A stretch of 64,000 nucleotides of DNA from Coptis chinensis. Lineage: Eukaryota > Streptophyta > Magnoliopsida > Ranunculales > Ranunculaceae. The translations under genes were made by a program, and so were the position numbers. The stretch is taken from contig CM027381.1 of the NCBI GenBank assembly GCA_015680905.1, positions 65,027,501 to 65,091,500 of the forward strand. Reading direction: 5' to 3'. Positions within the stretch are counted from its first letter, which is position 1; every line of letters begins with the position of its first letter. This document shows positions 43,956 through 54,765 of the stretch, in pieces. The notes below the pieces were generated by a model that saw only the letters and a list, made by a program, of their open reading frames with translations, did not search any database and had not been told where the DNA came from.

Positions 43956-44800
43956 CTTTATCTAAGCACAATGGAATCGTTAAGTACAAGGACCCTAGTC
44001 GTCCCACTGTAGAATACACCTTAGGCGATACTTTAACCACAACTGCTCTTCTAGATCTAGGGGCGAGTGTTAACTTACTCCCATTTTACCTTTATAAACA
44101 ACTAGGTATACATAATCTAAAACCGACTAAAATTACTTTGCAGTTAGTTGATCGTTCGATCAAGCATCCTAAAGGCGTAGTTCAAAATATTCTTGTTAAA
44201 GTACAAGACTTCTATTATCCAGCCGATTTTGTCATTCTAGATATAGAAGTCGCTCATGACTCAGTTCCTATCATCTTAGGGTGTTCTTTCTTGGCAACTA
44301 CCAATGTCCTCCTTAATTGCCGCGATGGTTCGATGTCCATTTCCTTTGGAAACCTTGCTGTTGAGGTAAATGTTTTTAAGATGATGCAACAAACACCAAA
44401 CACGACTATAGATGGTAAAATTAGCATGATAGAGAGCCTCGCTCAAGATTATTTTAACAAAACTTTTTCAAAAAATCAGATTCACCAATTTCTTTTCTTT
44501 GGCAGTACTGAGGATTCTTGCATTCAAGAAGTGCATGCACTCTTAGAATCTACTCCTATCCATGATCTAGCTCCTGAGTTTGAAGAACTCATTCCTGAAC
44601 AAATCTGCATTGTAGAGGAGGAAGACCCTCCTGAATCCTTCATTCCCACTCCTCCCACCCTAAGCTTAAACCTTTTCCTGCTAAGTTAAAGTACATTCAT
44701 CTAGATCCTAATGGAACTCATCCGATTATTATATCATCTCAGTTATTTGCTACTGAAGAGGCAAATTTGATTAGGGTTATTCGTGAACATTGTTTTGCAA
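43956..44800 (+). pseudogene. Element B protease
   Basis: TALLDLGASVNLLPFYLYKQ (about 44038-44100) carries the catalytic DLGA form usual for Athila. It continues with QLVDRSIKHPKGVVQNILVK and IILGCSFLATTNVLLNCRDG in frame 44138-44689. An acidic, Pro-rich linker (PEQICIVEEEDPPESFIPTP) leads towards RT. Confidence 0.85.
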
Positions 44801-45441
44801 TTGGTTGGTCTTTAGATGACATTAAGGGTATTGACCCTAGCATATGCAAACATCATATACATTTGGATGATAATGCGAAAACCTCCTATGAGCCACAATG
44901 TCGTTTGAACCTTGCCATGAAATAGGTAGTTAGAGCGGAAGTTTTAGGATTACTTGATGTTGGCATTATATACCCCATCTCAGATAGTGAATGGGTGAGC
45001 CCAGTTCATGTAGTCCCTACGAAATCAGGTGTTATAGTAATTTGTAATGACGATGGAGAGTTAGTTTCCACCCGAATTCCTATAACGTGGCGGATTTGTA
45101 TTGATTATATGAAGCTTAATGCTATGACAGGTAAGGATCACTTTCCTTTACCCTTTGTCGACCAAATGCTTGAACATCTAGCCGATCATATACTTTTAGG
45201 TCATATTGTTTCTAAAAATGGAATAGAAGTAGATAAAGCTAAAATAGATAAGATAGCGTCTCTGCCTATACCACAAACTGTCTGTGACATTAGGGCCTTT
45301 CTAGGCCATGCATGTTTCTACAGACGCTTCGTAAAAGATTTTTCAAAAATAGCTAAGCCTTTAACACAATTGCTTTTAAAATATGCCATTTTTATTTTAA
45401 TCATGACTACAAACATGCTTTTGAAACTTAAGCCGCTTTAA
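44801..45441 (+). pseudogene. Element B reverse transcriptase with catalytic core deleted
   Basis: The opening segment ends at a stop after ISDSEW. Frame 44995-45441 then reads SPVHVVPTKSGV, WRICIDYMKLNAMTGKDHFP and FPLPFVDQMLEHLADH, and jumps at about 45188 directly to LLGHIVSKNGIEVDKAK. In element C about 340 bp lie between these two points, including PFGLCNNPGTFQ and the catalytic FMDDF. The missing block is close to 113 codons, so the frame stays open across the join. Confidence 0.85.
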
Positions 45442-45850
45442 CCTCTGCACCTATCATACAACCACCAGACTGGTGAAAACCTTTTGAACTTATGTGTGAT
45501 GCTAGTGATTATACCGTTGGTGCTGTGCTAGGACAGAAGTTATATAATAAATCCACAATTATTTTATATGCTAGTAAAACCTTAAATGATGCTCAACGTA
45601 ATTACACTACTACTGAAAAGGAATTTCTAGTCGTTGTCTATGCCTTAGATAAGTTCCGTCCCTACTTAGTTGGTTCCATGACCATCGTCTATATTGACCA
45701 TGCCACACTTAGGTACCTTCTCATGAAGAAGGATGATAAGTAGAGATTGATCCGTTGGATTCTTCTCCTAACTGAATTTACCTTAGAAATTAAGGATAAA
45801 AAAGGAGCTGAAAATGTAGTTACCGATCACTTATCTAGGTTAACTAATAA
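45442..45850 (+). pseudogene. Element B RNase H
   Basis: Frame 45492-45743 reads [35 protein letters not shown] and VYIDHATLRYLL, the gypsy RNase H core with D, E and D in place. Stops at both ends separate it from RT and integrase. Confidence 0.85.
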
Positions 45851-45852
45851 GG

Positions 45853-47218
45853 ATGACAGTGATTCCGAATCGATATCTGACTTTTTTTATAGATGAACAT
45901 CTTTATTCAATTTTTTCTGCACCTTGGTATGTAGACATTGTTAATTTTTTAGTGTCTGAGATCATACCTGATATATGGACTAGCAATGAACGCAAGAGAT
46001 TTTTGGCCAAACTTAAGTTTTACTACTGGGATGAAACTTACCTTTTTAAGTATTGTGCGGATCAAATAATTTGTCGTTGCATTCCCCAGTGGGAGCACAA
46101 TGCAATCTTATCCTTATGCCATGAACAATCATGCGAGGGTCATTTTAGTGGAAAGAAAACTACTGCCAAAGTTCTTCAATGTGATTTTTATTGGCCGACC
46201 ATGTTTCAAGATGCCCATGCACACTACAAAACGTGTATTAGATGTCAACAACTTGGGCATATTACTCAACGTAATATGATGCCCTTAAATCCCATTATCA
46301 TAGTGGAGATTTTTTATGTTTGGGGTATTGATTTCATGGGTTTGTTTCCCGTTTCGCATGGTTTCATTTATATTCTTGTAGCTGCAGACTACGTTTCTAA
46401 TTGGATTGAAGCCATGGCTTGTCGTAATAATGACCATAAAACTGCAGTATTTTTTATGAAGGAGTATATCTTTTCACGTTTCGGTGTACCTAAGGCCATC
46501 ATTAGTGTTGGAGGAAAACATTTTTGTAATAGAGTTATTGAAGCTTTAGTCAAGAAATATGGAGTTACCCATAAGGTGGCGACTCCATATTATCCTCAAA
46601 CTAGTGGTCAACTAGAGGTGTCTAATAAAGAAATAAAAAAGATTTTAGAAATGACAGTTAATCATAATAGGAAAGACTGGTCTAGACGCCTTAACAGATG
46701 CTTTATGGGCATATAGAATGACTTTTAAAACACCTATTGGTATGTCCCCTTACCGCCTAGTTTTTGGTAAACCTTGTCACTTGCTTGTTGAGTTGGAATA
46801 CCGTGCCCTGTGGGCTATTAAAAGTCTTAATTTTAATATTAACGCCGCTGGTGTAAAGCGCAAATTACAATTAAATGAGCTTGAAGAAATCCGTAGCGAT
46901 TCTTACGATTTAGCGAATGATTATAAAGCTAACATGAAAAGTATTCATGATAAACATATTTTGCGTAAAGAGTTTGATCTTGGTCAAAAAGTTTTGCTAT
47001 ATAACTCACATTTGCATATTTTTCCTGGTAAATTAAAAACACGTTGGTTCGAACATTTTCTGGTTACTAATATCACCCCTCAAAGGGTAATCACCTTGGT
47101 AAATCCCAAGGACAACAATACTTTTCAAGTAAATAGCCAATGCTTAAAAAATTTCCACGAATTACGTTCGCTCGCTGTAGAAGAAACCCTTCTACTAGAT
47201 CTTATTTATGAGGACTGA
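45853..47218 (+). pseudogene. Element B integrase
   Basis: The N-terminal zinc domain has CHEQSCEGHFSGKKTT and CIRCQQLGHIT. The core has WGIDFMGLFP, but where C has IISDGE this copy has IISVGGKHF, so the second catalytic aspartate is valine. The third acidic residue lies in SGQLEVSNKEIKK. A frameshift near 46716 leads into 46718-47218 with [20 protein letters not shown] and the C-terminal GKLKTRWFEHFLV domain. Confidence 0.9.
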
Positions 47219-48055
47219 CCATCTATGTTTGGTGTGCTTCTTATCCATATTCTATATTTTGGGAGTACTCCATTAAGGTAACCGAAACCTCCTTTCGGAG
47301 TGTGTGGTTGTTAGTGTCGGATCCTTAGTCTACGTCCATGTAATTCACACATTTTCTTGTACTTTTTCTCGTTTCTTTTGAGTAGTGTTTCTTTTGAGTA
47401 GTGTTTCTCTATAGTGTGATTTACATTTTTATTTTCTTTGTTTGTTTTCTGCTTTTCAAAAATCCTTTTCATAAAAAATAGAAAACTATAAAACCCATAA
47501 ATATTAGATAGATTAGAAAGTCTAGGGTATCTAACTTTAAAAGACTTTCTTTTTCACCACAACAAAAAAAATTCATCCTATTCCAAAATTTTGTTTGGGG
47601 GTAGGTAATCACCCCACCTTGTTCTCTCAACTTTCTATGTTTGTTTATGTTGCCTTTTAGTCGTATAGATTTATGTGACACAATCTAGTCATCTAGATTT
47701 CCTTCGCCCTCATAACTTATGCCATTTACGCATTTTGAGGCGTTTTTCCACCATTTCATATGTCACCCACAGTTAGATTTGAGTTTTTCCTAGATCATTA
47801 GATAGAATTCTTCATGCTGATCATTTTCATAGCTCATTCACAAAAATCGAACAGCTAACGAATCAGGAATCTTAGTTTTAAGTTACGAGGCAGCAGGATA
47901 GGATGGGTATTTTAGAAAAGATTTGGGCTTGGGCCAAAATTCATTTTTCCACCCAACCCACGATATTTACACCCCACCGACCATACCATTTAACCTCATG
48001 CACCGGCCTATTCACTTCATCTTCTCCAACAAAATTAAATCTGACCTAAATCGAT
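47219..48055 (+). other. Spacer between integrase and the first extra ORF in element B
   Basis: Non-coding. TGTTTGGGGGTAGG at 47592-47605 lies about 370 bp beyond the integrase stop. Around 47830-47930 the text (TCATAGCTCATTC, GAACAGCTAACGAATC) matches 62230-62290 in element C. Confidence 0.6.
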
Positions 48056-48112
48056 CCCAGCGCGACTTGCGCCTATAGAAAACTAAATCCAAGCGCGCCA
48101 CACGCCTTCATC
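48056..48112 (+). promoter_or_regulatory. GC-rich leader motif ahead of extra ORF 1 (element B)
   Basis: CCAGCGCGACTTGCGCC and CCAAGCGCGCCACACGCC stand out in AT-rich surroundings about 90-150 bp before the ATG at 48202. They resemble the GAGCGCGCCCG units at 55707-55838 and 62462-62510. The regulatory role is a guess. Confidence 0.4.
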
Positions 48113-48201
48113 CAAATAGACATTCTCCAACTATTTACAGTACCTTTCCCCCCATCATCCCCTACTTAAACCCCTACACGTATTCAAATTTCAACCATAC
48201 A

Positions 48202-49215
48202 ATGGTCCGACCAGCAAAAATCATGTTGGAATTCACATTTAATGCAGAGATATTCCAGCTATTCTATGGTAGTGAGATGCGTGATAGAGGGTGGGATAGA
48301 ATGTGGTACTCTACTGAGGAGTATTACCATGAGGATTTGGTGTTGAGATTTTATCATAGTAAAAAGATACTTCCTTCAGGGAGGATGTTTGTGGATTTGG
48401 ACGAAGTTCAGAGGGATGTGATGCACGATTTGCTCGCATCCATCACTGGGATACCCGCTAAACAGTCACCCTGACCTTACAAAGATCCTAGTTTGATGGT
48501 GTGCATCAGTTGATGCTAGAGACGCTGCTCAAGGGTCGTTACAATGATCGTTCTCACTGTGCCAGGCAGTAGTCGCTTAGGATTAACCAGCTGGCTATGA
48601 CACAGTGACTAGGCAAGAACCTCTGTAGCACTTCAAAGCCGAGTGACATCAGCTTGTCATTCCTACATGTTCTTTGGGTTTTGCAGAACAGGAGTTATGG
48701 TTTTTGCCTCATTGATTTTCTACATGAAGAGCTTATGGTTGTAGGCCGGCTTGACCACTGCACCCCTACCTACTTTAGTTACTAAGATTATGTTATCTTG
48801 GAGTTGCATACCTGAGTCACCTAGGAATCATATTAAGTTTCACTCAAACACAAAGGCGCATAGTGACTGTGTTCAAATGCATTGGACACTGCCTGAAAAG
48901 AAGGCTGATGGTATAGATCAGGATGAGGAAAATGATGAATATCATGTTTGTTTTGCTGAGAATGCTTGCTATGGATCGTTGCTACTTCTGATTTTGCACG
49001 TTTTCCATAGCGGGATTTATACGCTTTATGATCATCAGGGAACCCTATCTACACTCTGTGAATCGATACAGAAGCGCCAGGGTACCATTCAACGTAATCA
49101 CCACACTTTAGAGCAGAACATTCGAACCATAGCTGACAACCACACTGACATGCTTAATACTATAGAGAATATGGAAGAGGCGCATGAAACTTTTCAGGTC
49201 GAGGTCTTGAGATGA
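48202..49215 (+). pseudogene. Element B extra ORF 1, putative plant transposon protein
   Basis: The ATG at 48202 opens MVRPAKIMLEFTFNAEIFQL, then WYSTEEYYHEDLVLRFYHSK and RMFVDLDEVQRDVMHDLLAS, ending at a stop at 48472-48474. After a broken stretch, frame 48751-49215 continues with LPTLVTKIMLSWSCIPES and a helical, coiled-coil-like end (LEQNIRTIADNHTDMLNTIE). Element C has the colinear homologue at 62606-63671. The WY...FY...V pattern resembles the family annotated as putative plant transposon protein in Athila elements (from memory). It occupies the env-like position but no membrane segment or signal peptide is evident. Confidence 0.7.
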
Positions 49216-49606
49216 TTTCCCCAGCCCGGAGGTTCGCCTTCTTCTTCTGAGTTTAGACGTGAACGTCGTCGTCCTTTTGATGGTTCTGGACCTTCTTCTT
49301 CTTCAGGGATAGCTTCTTTCTTTTTTATTTGTCGTGATGCAATTGATTTAGATTTTTTTTTTTTTTTAATAACTATTTAATTTCCGTATTTTTTTAAATT
49401 TAAGTACCTTAGTTTAATTATTTGTTAATTGCATTTTCTTTAGTTAAGTAGTTAAGATTTTGTTTATGTGATTGCTCTACTATGCACGTATTGTTAAATT
49501 TAATGCATGATTAATCACATATTCTTTACCATATAGTTTTTTTATGTTGCAATTTAGCATGTTTAGGTATTTTAATTAACTATTGCATGAACACCCCCTC
49601 TCAAAT

Positions 49607-49620
49607 TGTTTGGGGGTAGT
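49607..49620 (+). other. PPT-like motif after extra ORF 1
   Basis: TGTTTGGGGGTAGT lies about 390 bp beyond the ORF stop. The surrounding text is AT-rich and non-coding until about 50095. Confidence 0.5.
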
Positions 49621-50099
49621 ATATTTTAATATATGTGCACGTATAAAATTGCATGCCTTAATCACAATGTTATAAGTTTTGGGTCAAAATATATGAATCC
49701 TTGGGCCTTGTTTAATTGGGATCCACAATGTAATTAGGTACCTGATATTTTGAGAAATTTCAAAGTTTCACAGAATTTCATAAGCTAATATAATAGAGAA
49801 AACCCATTATATGCAACCTATGGGCCTTGTTTAAATTAATTAGGATTTACAATGTAATTAGGTACGTAATATTTCGAGGAATTTCAAAATTTCAGGGAAT
49901 TTCATAAGCTAATCATATATAGAAATTCCAAAAATTGAAATAGAATTCATGTTTAGGAAACTATTCTAAAAATATGTTTTTTTTTCACATCTTTTTATTT
50001 AGCAACCATCCGGCCTTAGGCTTAGCAACCAAATACTATAAAAACAATCTCTAAGCACGTAGTTTCATAACTGAAAACCCTAAACACATCGCCACATCT

Positions 50100-50232
50100 C
50101 AGAGCGCTCCCGCGCCTTACATTAGAACAAACTTAGCACACATCGTGCTCGCATAACTTTGGTATCAGCATTCTTACTCACGCATCGCGCCCTCCAAAGG
50201 GATATCTCAAGCGCACGCGCGCCCTCATCGCA
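50100..50232 (+). promoter_or_regulatory. GC-rich leader motif ahead of extra ORF 2 (element B)
   Basis: AGAGCGCTCCCGCGCC, CGCATCGCGCCC and CAAGCGCACGCGCGCCC fall within 200 bp before the ATG at 50303. They are similar in kind to the other leaders; their role is unknown. Confidence 0.4.
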
Positions 50233-50302
50233 AGCTTCTAGGCTCGGATTTCCAAGTTTTTCTTCTAACACTTCCAGTACTTCAATTCATTACTTGTTTA
50301 CT

Positions 50303-51152
50303 ATGTCTACTCCAAATATTATACGTACTGGAACAGTCTTTTGAGGACCTATTTCTCAATGATAAGTACGGTGCATACTTTGATGATATGATAATGGAGC
50401 ACCATTGGGAAACCTTACTGGTAAGACCTGATCAAACTTATCCTCCTACCCTTACTAAATATTTTTATGAGCATGTTGAATTCTATACACGCTCCCAAGG
50501 TGAAGACGGACTCATAGTAACGTTAGATGACAAACCTTGTTTACTGACTAAGTATTTAATTGCATGTGCTTTAGAAATTCTAACCGCTACCCCACATACC
50601 CAGATTAATTATATAGATGATAATGATAACCATTATGATTGGGTAAACTTCCACGAGACCTATGGTGCGGGTATATTTCAAGTAGTACACCAAGGCCAAC
50701 ATAATGTATCCTTAGGAAGCATGGCCCTTAATACAAGCCTTGCTATGCTTTTCCTTAAGCTTAATGTCCTAGGGGATTAGCACTTCAAATCTGCGGATTC
50801 CCGCGCATGCAACGCCTTCTTCGCTTTAGCAGAAGGGCGTTGGTATTATGATATATCCAAATCCATAGTGGATGGTCTTGCCAGAGCATAGACTGTTAGG
50901 CATCAGTACCTTCTTATGCCAGTCACAGTCGCATGTATTATGACCTTCTTTTTCCCAGAATTCTGTACACATTTCACAAATTGGGTTAAGGTTGATACAA
51001 TGCGCATGACCAATGCTATAGTCTGTTCTTTACGTGCTATGATTTGGCCTGGCTGGCGCCTACAACCTCACCTAGTAGCCCCATATACCCCGTTCAACCA
51101 AATTGCACTAAATAGGTTGGCTAGGGTAGATGAAAACAGAATGAAGGCATGA
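50303..51152 (+). pseudogene. Element B extra ORF 2, unrecognised protein
   Basis: The ATG at 50303 opens MSTPNIIRTGTVF. A frameshift near 50341 leads to EDLFLNDKYGAYFDDMIMEH, then KYFYEHVEFYTRSQG, CLLTKYLIACALEI and HYDWVNFHETYGAGIFQVVH, with a stop after LNVLGD (50778-50780). Frame 50916-51152 continues with MTFFFPEFCTHFTNWVKV and AMIWPGWRLQPH. The general pattern (FYEHV...VTLDDK...YLI) suggests a distant relative of extra ORF 1, but I cannot assign a family. About 260 residues when the pieces are counted together. Confidence 0.5.
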
Positions 51153-51470
51153 AAAGTAGTCATAGATATGCAAGACTTAAAAAAGCCTCATTTCACAAGT
51201 GAGGAGCAAAGGGAGGATAATGTCTGATTACCTCAACTATATATGGTAATATTTATAATTTTCTGTTAGTGTTCGGTTATGTCCCAAGAAATTTTTAATT
51301 ATTGTTATCTCCATAATGGATGGAACTCATATAGGAGTTGCGTCTTCAATTTATTATTTATATTTGTATCGTTTAACTTTCTTTTACAGGTGCTCCTATT
51401 TCCAAGCACGTTTATATGGTACTCTCTATCATTTATTTTCATTCCATACTTTGGGGACAAAACATGATTT

Positions 51471-51484
51471 TATTTGGGGGTGGT
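51471..51484 (+). other. PPT-like motif after extra ORF 2
   Basis: TATTTGGGGGTGGTATAG lies about 320 bp beyond the ORF stop. The same text in reverse is at 38138-38151 in element A. Confidence 0.6.
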
Positions 51485-52849
51485 ATAGAAACATGCTGTA
51501 AATGTTTAAGCACTTATTAGGTTGTATATTACGTATTATTTGTCGTATAAAAATAGAAAAAGCATAAAAATAGTTTATACTATGCACTTAGGATAATAGT
51601 ATTATTTCCTTTTCTATGATGATATTAGTCTAGAAATCTCAAGTAGCAATAGAATTAAGCGTAGTTCTTAGAAACTTAGGTTAATACGTAGGTAATAGTA
51701 ATTGCATCTTTTCATTAACGCATCTTGCATGAGCATGTATGAGTGTACTTGATAGTATTTTCTGAGACCTAGGTTAGACTACTTAATTTTACATATCCTG
51801 TGAGATTTTAGCCTAAAAGCCTCATATGAGTGAGTATCTGATTTATGACACAAAGGAGATATATAATCTAAGTAGAGAAATTACACAACTACTTGCTTGA
51901 TCCCCATATCATATCCTAAGCGAGAATTTAGGCCCTCTTTGGATCGATATAACTAAAAATTCATACCTATATGTAATTATCCGCTAGTCACCCCACTGAG
52001 CCTTTCATTTAGCCTTTTCGCAACCACAAATCTTTTACCCATATTTTAAACCAGTAAAAATAAAAATAAGCCTACCCATCTTTGAATGAGTCTAAGAATA
52101 GGATGAGTAAAGAGAATAAAGAGAAAGACCTGTGGAAAACCAAAAATTTAATTAGTTGCTTCAAAAAAGAGAAAGAAAAGAAGTTTCCATCCAAATAAAA
52201 TAAAAACTCCAAAAAAATATAATAAAAGGAGTCAAAAAGTCAAAATAAAAATGCTAAGGATGGAAACTAAGTATAGAAACAAAGTAAGAACAAGGTTTTC
52301 TCTAGTTACATGTAATTGAAGACCCTATTATCTTATACTTGTTTATTTGAATATCCATTCCGTTTCTTCTTAAACCATCACCTTAGCCCCATATCACCTA
52401 ATAAAGACCTCTAGCTCAATTAGGATTAATTTGGTGTGATAGTAAGTAGTAGATGTGATTGATCGACCTCAGCTCCTTTGGACGTCATTGAGATTGTGAG
52501 GAAACGTGTGCCCATTGCACACTGGAGTTAGCTAACTTGAGTGGAAAAATTAGAGTATTTTTGTCTTAACAAATTGTGAGGACCTACTTAAGGACGCTAT
52601 TCCAAAAGTTTCAGAAATAGACATGCCATTGCATTTCATAATATAGTTTATAGCATGCATGTATATTTTTAGATGATTTGATTATTATGCATGTATTAGC
52701 TTAGGTTTCAAAAGCATTGTTCTTATTATATTGTTATTGAGATGTATAGATATCTGAGATTAATCAAAGAATTTTACTTTTATCTCTTTGTCGTTGTAGT
52801 ATAAATGAAGTTTGTGAGTACCTTCTCTGGAAAACTCTCACGAGGCTAT
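51485..52849 (+). other. 3' region of element B
   Basis: Non-coding and colinear with the reverse complement of 36780-38140 (element A). It stops at CTCACGAGGCTAT. In A and D the equivalent point continues with AACTCGTC and about 180 bp more before the PPT and LTR. Confidence 0.75.
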
Positions 52850-53029
52850 TGATAAGATCCCACAGCTGTAGTTTTAACCCCTTAATAATATTACATATAG
52901 ACCAATTATGCTTATAATAAATAAAAGTTAATACTATTTATGTGCTTTTGTGTATTTCAGGTATTGGAGTCAAATATGTGAAGAAATATGTCACTTTTGC
53001 AAGAGAAATGAGCAAAGGTTGGTTGCTAA

Positions 53030-54383
53030 GAGCAAGTCTAATGGGGGGGCTATATGGGCTGCTAAAGGCAGATATAGTACCCCAGCCACAAAAATGTCAT
53101 TCCAATGGGGCTGCTAAAAGGGTCTTAAATTTGGAAAGAGTAAAAAACCCAGCCAAAGTTAAGACCTTCGCTAGCAGCTGCCATAATAAGTTCCGGGATA
53201 CGGACGACATAGTTTCTACCGTTTGTTAGTTATTTATGTACAAACGATAGATACTATGTCGTCTATTTCCCATTTTAATTAAATGGACGGACGGCAGACA
53301 CTCTGCCATCTGTACTTGGCAGATCTAAGAAACCAAGAAATTTATTTTCCACTAAAATTTATGTACAGATAACTATTAAGTTTCATCGTTTTCTTGCTCA
53401 CCATTAAGTTTCCTCATTTTCTTGCTAATCACCATTAAATTTTTTCATTTTTTTGCTAATCACCATTAAGTTTCCTCATTTTCTTACTAATCACTATTAA
53501 ATTTCTTCGTTTTCTTGCTAATCACCATTAAATTTTCTCATTTTCTTGCTAATCACCATTAAATTTCATCGTTTGTACAACTTTTTTGCTTATATAAAAA
53601 CCATCCTCAAACTATATGAGATTAACTAAAAAAACAATGTCTCCTCTCATATATTTCTTCCTTTCTTTAGTTGGTTTCATGGCTATCCCCGAATGGTCTC
53701 ATTGGTCAGATTATCGTACCAGTGAGCAGACGAAGAAACAGACAAAGAAGAAGAAAAAGAAAAAGAAAAAGAAAAAGATGATGAATGGCTTCGAGACCTG
53801 TATTGTTATGAAAAGGGTAATGACGAAGCAGATGAAGATGAAGATGATGATGAAGATGATGAGGATGAAGATGAAGATGAAGATGATGAGGATGAAGATT
53901 GATGCTCTGTTTTAATGTTCTATTTTATTTTCCTAATGTTAATGTTATGTTTACCTTTAAAAAGTTTGAATAATAAAATAGCTTCACCAAGTGAAGGATT
54001 GCCCAAATGTTCCTAATTATGTTTTCATTATATTCTTTTATTTTCCTAATGTTCCTAATTATTATGTTCAGATTGCCCTATTTAATTTTTGTTTTTGATT
54101 TTTGGGAGTGAGGAGAGAAGAAGAGTGGGGGATTGAGGAATTGAAGGAATGAACTGAGAAGAGATTCATACGTTATAGTGTTTGGACTGTACAGACGGCA
54201 AAGTTTATGCCGTCTGTTGCAATTTAATGTACAGAGGCAGAAACTCCGCTATATGTCTCCCGATCTTAACAACTGCTAAAAAGTGTGATTTGAATGGTTT
54301 TTTTGTTTTGGGCTGCTAAATATGGCTGGGCCTGCTAAAAGGCCTATGTGGCACCTTTTAGTAGCCCTCCATTGGACTTGCTC
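53030..54383 (+). mobile_element. Harbinger-like non-autonomous DNA transposon
   Basis: The ends are GAGCAAGTCTAATGG and, inverted, GAGCAAGTCCAATGG. Each is flanked by TAA (53027-53029 and 54384-54386), the 3-bp target type of PIF/Harbinger. The inner side continues as GGGCTACTAAAAGG-like text at both ends. The 1,354-bp body has no transposase. It contains tandem TTTTCTTGCTAATCACCATT units (about 53385-53575), palindromes near 53203-53262 and 54190-54222, and a small gene-like unit. Other TIR superfamilies cannot be fully excluded. Confidence 0.82.
53616..53902 (+). CDS. Small lysine-then-acidic ORF inside the Harbinger-like element
   Basis: TATATAAAA lies at 53590-53598, the ATG is at 53616 and an AATAAAA-like signal is near 53970. 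The frame opens with a hydrophobic stretch (MSPLIYFFLSLVGFMA, about residues 8-23) that resembles a signal peptide. It then runs into a long AAG/AAA tract. In the frame reached by a one-base shift within that tract the text becomes DDEWLRDLYCYEK followed by a Glu/Asp run ending at TGA 53900-53902. In the original frame the same bases give a Lys/Met-rich tail. The acidic frame looks more natural. Function unknown; it may be a captured gene fragment. Confidence 0.4.
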
Positions 54384-54757
54384 TAAGAAGTTATATGATT
54401 AAAGCCCAAGTTTCAAGAAGAAAAAATATTTTTAAAGCCCAGTCAAAGTTGAAAAGTCAAAGTCAATTCGGGCAGAAATAGAGCATAAATGTTAACAGAA
54501 CTTCCATAGGCCATATCTTTGGACTCATACCTCAGAATTGTGCCTACTATATGTTAAAAAGACCGGCTCAAAAAGAGCTTTCTAATGGTATAGGCCTTGA
54601 TCCAATCAGAGGAGCCAAAGTAGATGAAAAGGCTGTTGCAATAATTTCCAGCAGAGAAACCCTTTTTGGACTTAAGTAATTAGGTTTTGGGCTTGATTTA
54701 ATGGCCCAAAACATAACTCCAAAGCCTATGCACGAAATTGTAAACCTAGCTCTCTGC

Positions 54758-54765
54758 TATATAAA
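54758..54765 (+). promoter_or_regulatory. LTR TATA box, element C
   Basis: CTGCTATATAAAGAAG has the same context as the box in element A's LTR. Confidence 0.7.

Larger units (their letters stand above)
42959..52849 (+). mobile_element. Element B: Athila-type gypsy element, 5'-truncated
   Basis: Plus sense. It starts abruptly inside gag at the zinc knuckle and continues through protease, an RT lacking its core, RNase H, integrase, two extra ORFs and a 3' region that breaks off exactly where element C's LTR begins. The rest of its 3' end presumably lies beyond C, outside the window. It faces element A head to head, giving a large inverted repeat (about 41280-39570 against 42975-44690). Confidence 0.85.

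Noticed and set aside
48202..51152. Retroviral-type envelope gene in element B
   Set aside because: The position fits an env-like gene, but no signal peptide, membrane anchor or glycoprotein pattern is visible in the reading frames.
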